Shown here: piece by piece, positions 23,036-30,744 of the stretch
Position numbering within the stretch: the stretch's first letter is position 1
How the letters are laid out: each line of letters begins with the position of its first letter
Notes under the pieces: model-generated
What the model was told of the DNA's origin: nothing
The model's input: the letters and a program-made list of their open reading frames with translations, nothing else
Databases searched by the model: none
Source of the DNA: Nocardia asiatica NBRC 100129
Lineage (GTDB): Bacteria; Actinomycetota; Actinomycetes; Mycobacteriales; Mycobacteriaceae
DNA length: 36,666 nucleotides
Reading direction: 5' to 3'
Assembly (NCBI RefSeq): GCF_000308415.1
Contig: NZ_BAFS01000276.1
Span: 1 to 36,666, forward strand
Program-made: the position numbers and the translations under genes

Positions 23036-23881
23036 ATGACGGCCACGATGAAACGCAGTGACGCGACCAGACAGGCTCTGTTGCGCGCCGCGCGCGACGA
23101 ATTCGCCCGCTACGGGCTGGCCGGAGCGCGGGTCGACCGGATCGCGGAGGCGGCGGGCGTCAACAAGGAGCGCATCTACGGCCTGTTCGGCAGCAAGGAC
23201 AAGCTGTTCGACGTCATCCTGATCGACACGCTGCGCGAGTTCATCGACGTGGTGAAACCGCTGGCCGACACCGAACCCGGCGCGTACGTCGGCAAACTGT
23301 TCGACTACCACCGGGACAACCCGCAACTGTTGCGGCTGCTGCTCTGGGAGGCGCTGCACCGCGGCGCGGACGCGCACGACATCGACGGCTGGCGCGCCGC
23401 GCATTACGTGCGCAAATCCGACCGCGCCCAGGAGCAGTTCGACGTGGACTCCGCGAACGCCGGTCGCCTGCTGCTGGCGCTGTGCGGGCTGGCCAACTGG
23501 TCGCACGCGGTGCCGCAGACCACCAAGCTGCTGCTCGGCGAGTCCGCCGCGGCGGACAAGGACGCCACCCGCGCGTTCCTGATGGAGTTCGCCAGGGCGG
23601 CGATGCGGCGCGACCCGGCCTCCGGCGAGCGGACAGCCGGCCTCCCGGAGGTCGAGCTGGTCAATGATTTGACCACCGGCGACCAGCAGTCCGAGGTGCA
23701 CCGGGCCGCTCAGCGGCTGCGCGATGCCCAAGCCGCGGCCGAAGCCGCCCGCGCGGAACTCGCCACGGCCCTGCGGGCAGCCCACACCGCGGGCGCGAGC
23801 GCCAATCAGCTCGCCAGACAGGTATCCGGCACCCTGTCGCGCCCCGTCGTGCTCAAGCTACTGTCCCAGCCCGAGCACTGA
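23036..23881 (+). CDS. TetR-family regulator with a C-terminal HTH-like extension
   Basis: A 281-residue TetR-family protein. The N-terminal HTH (about residues 5-50) reads ARDEFARYGLAGARVDRIAE, then AAGVNKERIYGLFGSKDKLF. The ligand domain follows to about residue 200. The final 60 residues are atypical: an Ala-rich helix (QRLRDAQAAAEAARAELATA) likely to form a coiled coil, then AHTAGASANQLARQVSGTLS and RPVVLKLLS, which has the pattern of a second helix-turn-helix. ATG 23036 is preferred over GTG 23027 because a -10 element overlaps the latter. It probably represses the divergent MFS gene and itself. It converges with the fadE5-like gene, 5 bp apart. Confidence 0.83.
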   Translation: MTATMKRSDATRQALLRAARDEFARYGLAGARVDRIAEAAGVNKERIYGLFGSKDKLFDVILIDTLREFIDVVKPLADTEPGAYVGKLFDYHRDNPQLLRLLLWEALHRGADAHDIDGWRAAHYVRKSDRAQEQFDVDSANAGRLLLALCGLANWSHAVPQTTKLLLGESAAADKDATRAFLMEFARAAMRRDPASGERTAGLPEVELVNDLTTGDQQSEVHRAAQRLRDAQAAAEAARAELATALRAAHTAGASANQLARQVSGTLSRPVVLKLLSQPEH

Positions 23882-23886
23882 CACGA

Positions 23887-25716
23887 CTAGAATCCGTCTT
23901 CTTCCAAATTCATGATGTCGTTGTCGAGCGCGGCGAGGATCCCGCGTACGGCGGTGAGGTTCGGCAGCACGTTCTTGGCGAAGAAGCGGGCGACGGCGAC
24001 CTTCCCGGCATAGAAAGCGCGATCCTTCTCCGGAGCGTCGGCGGCCAGTGCGGCGGCCGCGATCTCCGCTTGCACCAGCAGCCGCCAGCCGATCAGCAGG
24101 TCGCCCACCGCGAGCAGGAAGCGAACCGAACCGAGACCGATCTTGTAGAGCTCGGTGGGCGTCTCCTGGGCAGCCATCAGGAAGCCGGTGAGCGTGGCCG
24201 CCATCGCCTGCACGTCCTCCGCCGCCGTGCGCAGCAGTTCGCGCTCGGCGCCGAAGCGGCCGGTCTTCGCGTCCAGGAACGCCGCGATCCGCGCGTTGAC
24301 ATGGCCGAGCGCCACGCCTTTGTCGCGGATGATCTTGCGGAAGAAGAAGTCCTGCGCCTGGATGGCGGTGGTGCCCTCGTAGAGCGAGTCGATCTTCGCG
24401 TCGCGGATGTACTGCTCGATCGGATAGTCCTGCAGGAAGCCGGAACCGCCCAGGGTCTGCAGCGACTCGGTGAGGTACTGGTAGGCCCGCTCCGAGCCCA
24501 CACCCTTGACGATCGGCAGCAGCAGGTCGTCCACCCGATGCGCCAGATCGGGATCGGCGCCCGAAACGAGCTGCGCTACATCGGCGTTCTGGTGGGCGGC
24601 GGTGTACAGGTACACCGCGCGCAGCCCCTCCGCGTACGCCTTCTGCATGGCCAGCGAGCGCCGCACGTCCGGGTGCTGGGTGATGGGGACGCGGGGGGCG
24701 GCCTTGTCGGTCATCTGCGTCAGGTCGGCGCCTTGGACCCGATCCTTGGCGTAGTCGAGCGCGTTGAGATAGCCGGTGGACAGGGTGCCGGAGGATTTGA
24801 CGCCGACCATCATGCGCGCGTTCTCGATGACCTGGAACATCTGCGCGATGCCGTTGTGCACCTCGCCGACCAGCCAGCCCTTGGCCGGGATGCCGCGGCC
24901 GCCGAAGGTCAGTTCACAGGTGGGTGAGGACTTCAAGCCCATCTTGTGCTCGACCCCGGTGACGTACACGCCGTTGCGCTCGCCGAGCTCCAGGGTCTCG
25001 GGGTCGAACAGGAATTTCGGCACGTAGAACAGCGACAGGCCCTTGGTGCCCGGTCCGGCGCCCTCCGGCCGGGCCAGCACCAGATGGAAGACGTTCTCGG
25101 CGGTGTCGCCGACCTCCGCACCGGAGATGAACCGCTTTACGCCTTCGATGTGCCAGGTGCCGTCTTCCTGCCTGATCGCCTTGGTGCGTCCGGCGCCGAC
25201 GTCGGAACCGGCGTCGGGCTCGGTGAGCACCATGGTGCCCTGCCAGCCCTTTTCGAAGCCGAGCGCGGCCCAGTGCCGCTGCTGCCCGGTGCCGACGTTG
25301 TACAGCACCGACGCCATCACCGGGCCCATGTTGAAGAACGACGCCGACGGATTGGCGCAGGTGATCATCTCGGCGACCGCCCACACCAGCACCGCGGGCG
25401 CCGGGGTGCCGCCCATGCCCTCCGGCATGCCCAGCCGGCTCCAGTCCGAGTCGCGCACGGCGGCGACCGTTCTACGGAGCGGCTCCGGAACAGAGATCGA
25501 GAACGTGGTCGGGTCGTAGACCACCGGATCGCGATCGGCCGCCACGAAAGAGTCCGCCACCGGCCCCTCGGCCAAGCGCCGAACCTCGGACAGGATCGCG
25601 CGGACGGTGTCGGAATCGAGGTCGCCGTAAGCGCCCGTATCGAGCAGCTTGCCCAGCTCGAGCACTTCGAACAGGTTGAACTCGATATCCCTCAGGTTCG
25701 CCTTGTAGTGGCCCAT
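23887..25716 (-). CDS. fadE5: Acyl-CoA dehydrogenase, FadE5 type
   Basis: A 609-residue acyl-CoA dehydrogenase that oxidises acyl-CoA to enoyl-CoA with FAD in beta-oxidation. It carries an N-terminal extension and a C-terminal extra domain, as in mycobacterial FadE5 (about 611 residues), and the N-terminus MGHYKANLRDIEFNLFEVLE matches that group. FAD/substrate motifs TMVLTEPDAGSDVGAGRTKA and KRFISGAEVGD are present; the catalytic glutamate is Glu447 in SLYEGTTAIQAQDFFFRKI. In FadE5 this enzyme accepts a broad chain-length range. Start ATG 25716 has GAGGAGG 5-6 nt upstream. It is convergent with the TetR gene and divergent from the urt operon; no beta-oxidation partner is adjacent. Confidence 0.92.
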   Translation of the reverse strand: MGHYKANLRDIEFNLFEVLELGKLLDTGAYGDLDSDTVRAILSEVRRLAEGPVADSFVAADRDPVVYDPTTFSISVPEPLRRTVAAVRDSDWSRLGMPEGMGGTPAPAVLVWAVAEMITCANPSASFFNMGPVMASVLYNVGTGQQRHWAALGFEKGWQGTMVLTEPDAGSDVGAGRTKAIRQEDGTWHIEGVKRFISGAEVGDTAENVFHLVLARPEGAGPGTKGLSLFYVPKFLFDPETLELGERNGVYVTGVEHKMGLKSSPTCELTFGGRGIPAKGWLVGEVHNGIAQMFQVIENARMMVGVKSSGTLSTGYLNALDYAKDRVQGADLTQMTDKAAPRVPITQHPDVRRSLAMQKAYAEGLRAVYLYTAAHQNADVAQLVSGADPDLAHRVDDLLLPIVKGVGSERAYQYLTESLQTLGGSGFLQDYPIEQYIRDAKIDSLYEGTTAIQAQDFFFRKIIRDKGVALGHVNARIAAFLDAKTGRFGAERELLRTAAEDVQAMAATLTGFLMAAQETPTELYKIGLGSVRFLLAVGDLLIGWRLLVQAEIAAAALAADAPEKDRAFYAGKVAVARFFAKNVLPNLTAVRGILAALDNDIMNLEEDGF

Positions 25717-26090
25717 CGGGTCCTCCTCGACTCGAGTCCGCGGCCCGCCGCCGCGGCATCGGACGGTTCAGCCGTCGTCCGAATCGAAGCGTGCCGCATC
25801 GTGGCGACGCTACGCAACCGTAGCCACCTGGGCCCCGGCCAGCGGGTTTGCCACAACCTCACAACTGTTCACCGTCCGTTTACGGGAAAGGTTCACACCG
25901 GCGAAACAGACGAAACGGACTTGTCATCGAGAGATATTCCGGCGCAACAACTCCTGGCTACCGTTCGCAGCACGGATACAGCCGTTGTATACAGCCCCGT
26001 CTACAGCCGTGAGCGGGGCGAAGACGGCGGCATTCGGTGCGGCGCCCAGCCGACGCCGCGGCAACACCTGATGAGGAGAGGGTTCGCCCC
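25717..26090. other. Intergenic region between fadE5 and urtA (374 bp)
   Basis: No gene is seen here. It holds the promoters of the two divergent genes. Near the fadE5 side is a perfect inverted repeat GCTACG-CAAC-CGTAGC at 25809-25824, resembling a TetR-type operator. Next come the GlnR-like elements at 25868-25907. The last part, 25971-26009, is a run with repeated TACAGCC segments. The urtA ribosome binding site GAGGAGAGG lies at 26073-26081. Confidence 0.6.
25868..25907 (+). promoter_or_regulatory. Candidate GlnR (nitrogen regulator) site upstream of urtA
   Basis: TTCAC-6 bp-TTTAC (25868-25883) and TTCAC-6 bp-GAAAC (25892-25907) fit the published gTnAC-n6-GaAAC pattern of actinobacterial GlnR boxes; the second pair matches at nine of ten positions. 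The distance between pairs is 24 bp rather than 22. GlnR activates urea and ammonium uptake in nitrogen limitation, so the location about 185 bp before urtA fits. No experimental data are implied. Confidence 0.4.
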
Positions 26091-27365
26091 ATGCCAGATT
26101 CCCGTGCCGTCCATCGCTCCAGGCGCTTGATCCGAGCGGTGGCGGCGCCCACCGCTCTCGCGCTCGCCGGCCTGTTGCTGACCGCCTGTGGCGCCAAGGA
26201 CGACGCCTCGACCACCGGCTCGAACGCCGCCTCCTGCGTGGACACCTCGAAGGACTCGATCAAGGTCGGTTCGCTGCACTCGCTGTCCGGCACGATGGCC
26301 ATCTCCGAGGTCACCGTCGCCAACTCGACCAAACTGGCCGTCGACCAGATCAACGCGGCGGGCGGCGTGCTCGGCAAGAAGATCGAGCTGGTGCTCGAGG
26401 ACGGCGCCTCGGATCCGAAGACCTTCGCGGAGAAGGCGGAGAAGCTGATCAGCTCCGACTGCGTCGCCGCGGTGTTCGGCGGCTGGACCTCGTCGAGCCG
26501 CAAGGCGATGAAGCCGAAGTTCGAGAGCCTGAACTCGCTGCTCTACTACCCGGTCCAGTACGAGGGCCTGGAGGACAGCAAGAACATCTTCTACACCGGC
26601 GCGACCACCAACCAGCAGATCGTCCCGGCGCTGGACTATCTGAAGCAGAAGGGCATCACCTCCCTCTACCTGGTCGGTAGCGACTACGTCTTCCCGCAGA
26701 CCGCCAATCGCGAGATCAAGGCGTACGCCGCTGCCAACGGCATCGAGATCAAGGGCGAGGACTACACCCCGCTCGGGTCCACCGACTTCTCCACCATCGT
26801 GAACAAGATCCGCACCGCCAAGGCGGGCGCGGTGTTCAACACCCTCAACGGCGACTCCAACGTGGCGTTCTTCCGCGAGTACAGCAACGCGGGCCTGAAG
26901 GCCGCCGAGATGCCGGTGGTCTCGGTGTCCATCGCCGAGGAAGAGGTCGCCGGCATCGGCGCCCAGCACATCGCCGGACAGCTCACCGCGTGGAATTACT
27001 ACCAGACCGTCGACAACCCGGTGAACAAGAAGTTCGTCGCCGACTACAAAGCCGCCTTCGGCGCCGACAAGCCGACCTCCGACCCGATGGAGGCCGCGTA
27101 CGCCTCGGTCTACCTGTGGAAGAACACCGTCGAGAAAGCCCAGTCGTTCCAGGTGGCGGACATCCAGGCCGCCGCCGACGGCGTCAGCTTCGACGCGCCC
27201 GAAGGGCTGGTCACCATCGACGGCTCGAACCACCACATCACCAAGACCGCCCGGATCGGCGAGATCCGTCCCGACGGCCTCATCTACACCGTGTGGGACT
27301 CCGGCAAGGCCGTGACGCCGGACCCGTACCTGAAGTCCTACGACTGGGCCAAGGGCCTGAAGTAG
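26091..27365 (+). CDS. urtA: Urea ABC transporter substrate-binding lipoprotein UrtA
   Basis: A 424-residue periplasmic-type binding lipoprotein of the urea importer. The signal peptide ends with lipobox LTAC (Cys33). SLHSLSGTMAISEVTVANST is the UrtA-type start of the mature domain, DGASDPKTFAEKAEKLI and VFGGWTSSSRKAMKPKFE follow, and YYPVQYEGLE is characteristic of UrtA among amide-type binding proteins (FmdD and AmiC are related). Start ATG 26091 has GAGGAGAGG 9 nt upstream. Unlike the rest of the operon it is separated from urtB by 501 bp with large hairpins, which probably lets binding protein be made in excess. Confidence 0.93.
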   Translation: MPDSRAVHRSRRLIRAVAAPTALALAGLLLTACGAKDDASTTGSNAASCVDTSKDSIKVGSLHSLSGTMAISEVTVANSTKLAVDQINAAGGVLGKKIELVLEDGASDPKTFAEKAEKLISSDCVAAVFGGWTSSSRKAMKPKFESLNSLLYYPVQYEGLEDSKNIFYTGATTNQQIVPALDYLKQKGITSLYLVGSDYVFPQTANREIKAYAAANGIEIKGEDYTPLGSTDFSTIVNKIRTAKAGAVFNTLNGDSNVAFFREYSNAGLKAAEMPVVSVSIAEEEVAGIGAQHIAGQLTAWNYYQTVDNPVNKKFVADYKAAFGADKPTSDPMEAAYASVYLWKNTVEKAQSFQVADIQAAADGVSFDAPEGLVTIDGSNHHITKTARIGEIRPDGLIYTVWDSGKAVTPDPYLKSYDWAKGLK

Positions 27366-27372
27366 TCCGCCG

Positions 27373-27461
27373 CTGTCCGCGGCCCAGCTGCCGGTGCCCG
27401 CCCAGCGATGCCATCGCACGGGCGGTCACGCGGAGCGAGTAATGAGGGGGGCCGCGGACAG
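27373..27461 (+). terminator. Inverted repeat after urtA, possible partial terminator or mRNA stabiliser
   Basis: CTGTCCGCGGCCC at 27373-27385 is exactly complementary to GGGCCGCGGACAG at 27449-27461, enclosing 63 nt that contain a smaller GCGAT/ATCGC hairpin. It begins 7 nt after the urtA stop codon. In operons of this kind hairpins after the binding-protein gene often reduce read-through or protect the upstream mRNA; which one applies here is not known. Confidence 0.5.
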
Positions 27462-27698
27462 CATCGGACCGATCCGGTCACGGCAACAAGCAGCCTGGCT
27501 CACGTCCGAAGTGACGGCCGATCGAACAAGCGGCGACCACACGGACCGAACGCCGCGAACGCTCACCGCCACAGAGGCCGACAAACCCCCAGATCGACTC
27601 AGGAGGCCGCGAACAACAAAGCACGGAACACGGCCAGGCGAACCTTTCGGGCCGCACACACGCTCCCTACGTGCCCCGCTCACCAACACTCCAGGTTA

Positions 27699-27853
27699 CG
27701 AGCGAAGCGAGACCGAGCATCCGCCGTTCGCGGCCCGGCTCGCGTTTGCGCGGCCGCCGCGCAAGCGACGAAGGAGCAAGCGGCGGCCGCGCAAACGCGA
27801 GCCACAAAGGGGCCGCGAACACGCCGCGACGAAGTCGCGGCAATTAGACACAG
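27699..27853 (+). repeat. Structured dispersed repeat, copy 1 (155 bp)
   Basis: Copy 1 of an element repeated at 35075-35230 in the opposite orientation. The first 47 bases are identical in both copies. Folding in this orientation gives an 11-bp outer stem (27726-27736 with 27810-27820), a 6-nt bulge on the 3' side (27804-27809), a perfect 24-bp inner stem (27737-27760 with 27780-27803) and a 19-nt loop with core GCGACGAAG shared by both copies. A second hairpin CCGCGAC-GAA-GTCGCGG (27824-27840) and the tail AGACACAG follow. The sequence lies on the sense strand of the urt mRNA, ending 13 nt before urtB. It encodes no protein that I can support. Confidence 0.85.
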
Positions 27854-27866
27854 GAGCCTTTCTCCC

Positions 27867-28751
27867 ATGGACGTAGTGATCGGACAGCTCTTCACCGGGC
27901 TGAGTCTGGGATCGATCCTCTTGCTCGCCGCGCTCGGGCTCTCGCTGACCTTCGGTCAGATGGGCGTGATCAACATGGCGCACGGCGAATTCATCATGGC
28001 CGGTTGCTACACGACCTACGTGGTGCAGAAGGTCGTCTCGTCGGCGGGCGTCTCGCTCGTGGTCTCCCTGCTGATCGGCTTCCTGGTCGGCGGCCTGCTC
28101 GGCGCCGCGCTGGAGATGGGCCTGATCCGCTGGATGTACGACCGGCCGCTGGACACCCTGCTGGTCACCTTCGGGGTGGGGCTGGTGCTGCAACAGCTGG
28201 CCCGCGACATCTTCGGCGCGCCCGCCAAGAACGTCATCGCGCCGGAGTGGCTCAGCGGCGGTGTCACGATCCTGGGCGCGGTGGTGCCGAAGACGCGCAT
28301 CTTCATTCTCGTCCTCGCGGTCGTCGCGGTGAGCGCGCTGGCCGCGGTGCTCAAGGCGACTCCGCTGGGCCGCCGCATCCGTGCGGTGGTGCAGAACCGC
28401 GGACTGGCCGAGACTTCCGGCGTCTCCAGCCGTTTCACCGACATCAGCACGTTCTTCATCGGCTCTGGCCTGGCGGGCGTGGCCGGTGTCGCGCTCACCT
28501 TGATCGGCTCGACCAGCCCGACCATCGGTCAGAGCTACCTGATCGACGCGTTCCTGGTGGTGGTCATCGGCGGGCTCGGTCAGATCAAGGGCACCGTGAT
28601 CGCGGCGTTCACGCTCGGCCTGCTCAACTCCTACATCGAATACTCGACCACCGCGTCCATCGCGAAGGTCGTCGTCTTCGTCGTCATCGTCATCTTCTTG
28701 CAGGTCCGCCCGCAGGGCCTGTTCACCGTCCGGACAAGGAGTCTGGCATGA
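27867..28751 (+). CDS. urtB: Urea ABC transporter permease UrtB
   Basis: A 294-residue branched-chain amino-acid-type permease (LivH family) with about eight membrane helices. QLFTGLSLGSILLLAALGLS and TFGQMGVINMAHGEFIMAGC are the conserved start of UrtB/LivH proteins; TPLGRRIRAVVQNRGLAETS is the cytoplasmic loop that contacts the ATPases, and VVVIGGLGQIKGTVIAA follows near the end. AGGAG lies 10 nt before ATG 27867, within the structured repeat tail. The stop overlaps the urtC start by 4 bp. UrtB and UrtC form the membrane channel for urea uptake. Confidence 0.92.
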   Translation: MDVVIGQLFTGLSLGSILLLAALGLSLTFGQMGVINMAHGEFIMAGCYTTYVVQKVVSSAGVSLVVSLLIGFLVGGLLGAALEMGLIRWMYDRPLDTLLVTFGVGLVLQQLARDIFGAPAKNVIAPEWLSGGVTILGAVVPKTRIFILVLAVVAVSALAAVLKATPLGRRIRAVVQNRGLAETSGVSSRFTDISTFFIGSGLAGVAGVALTLIGSTSPTIGQSYLIDAFLVVVIGGLGQIKGTVIAAFTLGLLNSYIEYSTTASIAKVVVFVVIVIFLQVRPQGLFTVRTRSLA

Positions 28752-29893
28752 CCTCGCTCGTACAGCGGTGGCGCGCGCGATCCTGGTTCACCACGTCGGC
28801 CGGATTCGCCGTCGCCGCGATCCTGTTGTTCGCGGTCGCGCCCGCCGTGCTCAGCGATTTCCGGCTCAACCTACTGGCGAAGTTCCTGTGCTTCGCGATC
28901 GTCGCGGTGGGCATCGGATTGGCTTGGGGGCGAGGCGGGATGCTGACCCTCGGTCAAGGCGTGTTCTTCGGGATCGGCGCCTACATCATGGCCATGCACC
29001 TGCAGATGGCCGACGCCGCCCGGCTCGGCAACGACGTGCCGGAGTTCATGGAGATCGCGGGCATTCGCGAACTGCCGTCGTTCTGGCAGCCTTTCGCGTC
29101 GGCTCCGGTGGCGCTGCTGGGCATCCTGGTGCTGCCCGCCCTGATCGCCGCGGCGCTCGGTTACGGCGTGTTCAAGCGGCGCGTGAAGGGCGCCTACTTC
29201 GCCATCCTCAGTCAGGCGCTGGCTGCCGCGCTGGCCATTCTGCTGACCGGCCAGCAGGCCATCGGCGGATTCACCGGTCTGTCGGATTTCCGCGCCTTCT
29301 TCGGTTTCAAGCTGTCGGACCCGGTGAACCGGCGCATGCTGTTCTTCCTCGCCGCGGGCACGTTGCTGGTGGTGGTCGCGCTGGTGCGGCAACTGATGCA
29401 CAGCCGGTACGGCGAACTGCTCGTGGCGGTCCGCGACCAAGAGGAGCGGGTGCGCTTCCTGGGTTACGACCCGGCCAACGTGAAGATCGTCGCCTACGTG
29501 GTCGCCGCGTTCTTCGCGGGCATCGCCGGTGCGCTGTTCACTCCGATCGTCGGCATCATCTCCCCCGCCGACATCGGGGTGGTTCCGTCCATCGCGTTCC
29601 TCATCGGCGTGGCGATCGGCGGCCGGACCACCCTGCTGGGGCCGGTGCTCGGCGCGATCGGCGTGGCCTGGGCGCAGACGGCGCTGTCCGAGGAGTTCCC
29701 GTCGGGCTGGACTTATCTGCAAGGCGTGCTGTTCATCGTGGTGGTCGGTTTCGTCCCGGCGGGGCTCGCGGGGCTGTGGCCGCTGGTGAAGGGCCTGCGC
29801 GACAACCGGTTCCGGCGCAGCGCCGCCACGCCCGTGGCCGTGGTGGTCGAGGCGCGTCCGGAACCGGCGACGGAGAAGGTGGAATCGCGATGA
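28748..29893 (+). CDS. urtC: Urea ABC transporter permease UrtC
   Basis: A 381-residue LivM-family permease that partners UrtB. GIGLAWGRGGMLTLGQGVFF is the LivM/UrtC hallmark, SRYGELLVAVRDQEERVRFL followed by GYDPANVKIVAYVVAAFFAG is the ATPase-contact loop and following helix, and GRTTLLGPVLGAIGVAWAQT is near the C-terminal membrane region. The start ATG at 28748 forms an ATGA overlap with the urtB stop, and the stop overlaps the urtD start likewise. The last 30 residues are polar. Confidence 0.92.
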   Translation: MTSLVQRWRARSWFTTSAGFAVAAILLFAVAPAVLSDFRLNLLAKFLCFAIVAVGIGLAWGRGGMLTLGQGVFFGIGAYIMAMHLQMADAARLGNDVPEFMEIAGIRELPSFWQPFASAPVALLGILVLPALIAAALGYGVFKRRVKGAYFAILSQALAAALAILLTGQQAIGGFTGLSDFRAFFGFKLSDPVNRRMLFFLAAGTLLVVVALVRQLMHSRYGELLVAVRDQEERVRFLGYDPANVKIVAYVVAAFFAGIAGALFTPIVGIISPADIGVVPSIAFLIGVAIGGRTTLLGPVLGAIGVAWAQTALSEEFPSGWTYLQGVLFIVVVGFVPAGLAGLWPLVKGLRDNRFRRSAATPVAVVVEARPEPATEKVESR

Positions 29894-30744
29894 CCCGGAC
29901 GACGCACGAACCGAAGGTCGGCGGTAACGCCGGGATGTCCAGCGAGTACCTCGAGATCCGCGGTCTGTCGGTGAGTTTCGACGGTTTCAAAGCCGTCACC
30001 GAAGTGGATCTGACGGTGTTGCAGGGCGACTTGCGCTTCCTCATCGGCCCCAACGGCGCGGGCAAGACCACCCTCATCGACGCGATCACCGGGCTGGTCC
30101 CGGCGACCGGGTCGGCGCAGAAGACCGGCGTCGAACTGCTCGGCAAGAAGGTGCACCGGATCGCCCGGCTCGGCGTCGGGCGGACGTTCCAGACCGCGAG
30201 CGTGTTCGAGCAATTGAGCGTGCTGCAGAATCTCGACATCGCCGCGGGCGCGGGCCGCTCGGCGCTCACCATGCTGCGCCGCCGCAGGTCGGTGCTTCCC
30301 GCGATCGAGGAGGCGTTGGAGATCACCGGTCTGGCCGCGCTGCGCGACAAGCCCGCCGGGGTGCTGGCGCACGGGCAGAAGCAGTGGCTCGAGATCGGCA
30401 TGCTGCTGGTGCAGAACGCGTCGGTGCTGCTGCTGGACGAGCCGGTGGCCGGGATGAGCGCCGAGGAGCGCGAGGAGACCGGGAACCTGTTGCGCCGCAT
30501 CGGCGGCGACCGGGTGGTCGTGGTGGTCGAGCACGACATGGACTTCATGCGCGCCTTCGCCACCTCTGTCACCGTCCTCGCGGGCGGCAAGGTGCTCAGC
30601 GAGGGAACCGTCGAACAGGTGCAGGCGGATCCGAAGGTTCAGGAGGTCTATCTCGGCACCGCCGCGGCCGTCGGGACCGAGCTGGAGGACGCCTCGACCG
30701 CGCCGAGCCCCGAGTCACCCCGGAAAGGGGACAGCGATGCTTGA
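29890..30744 (+). CDS. urtD: Urea ABC transporter ATP-binding protein UrtD
   Basis: A 284-residue ATPase with Walker A GPNGAGKTT, the Q-loop segment VGRTFQTASVFEQLSVLQNL, the UrtD-type signature LAHGQKQWLEIGMLL in place of LSGGQ, Walker B LLLDEPVAGMS and the switch region VEHDMDFMR. The HGQKQ form of the signature separates UrtD from ordinary LivG. The C-terminal 25 residues (SPESPRKGD end) are polar. Its end overlaps urtE by 8 bp. It energises urea import together with UrtE. Confidence 0.92.
   Translation: MTRTTHEPKVGGNAGMSSEYLEIRGLSVSFDGFKAVTEVDLTVLQGDLRFLIGPNGAGKTTLIDAITGLVPATGSAQKTGVELLGKKVHRIARLGVGRTFQTASVFEQLSVLQNLDIAAGAGRSALTMLRRRRSVLPAIEEALEITGLAALRDKPAGVLAHGQKQWLEIGMLLVQNASVLLLDEPVAGMSAEEREETGNLLRRIGGDRVVVVVEHDMDFMRAFATSVTVLAGGKVLSEGTVEQVQADPKVQEVYLGTAAAVGTELEDASTAPSPESPRKGDSDA

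Larger units (their letters stand above)
27366..27866. other. urtA-urtB intergenic region (501 bp)
   Basis: No credible gene is present; the open frames here have no coding character. It holds a 13-bp inverted repeat (27373-27461) right after urtA, then about 230 bp without recognisable signals, then the structured repeat at 27699-27853 that ends 13 nt before the urtB ATG. The urtB ribosome binding site (AGGAG, 27852-27856) overlaps the end of the repeat. Confidence 0.7.

Noticed and set aside
27394..27876. Open frames through the urtA-urtB gap, one running into urtB
   Set aside because: The shared amino-acid pattern with frames near 35024-35479 comes from the DNA repeat; hairpins and paired base changes explain the conservation better than a protein does.
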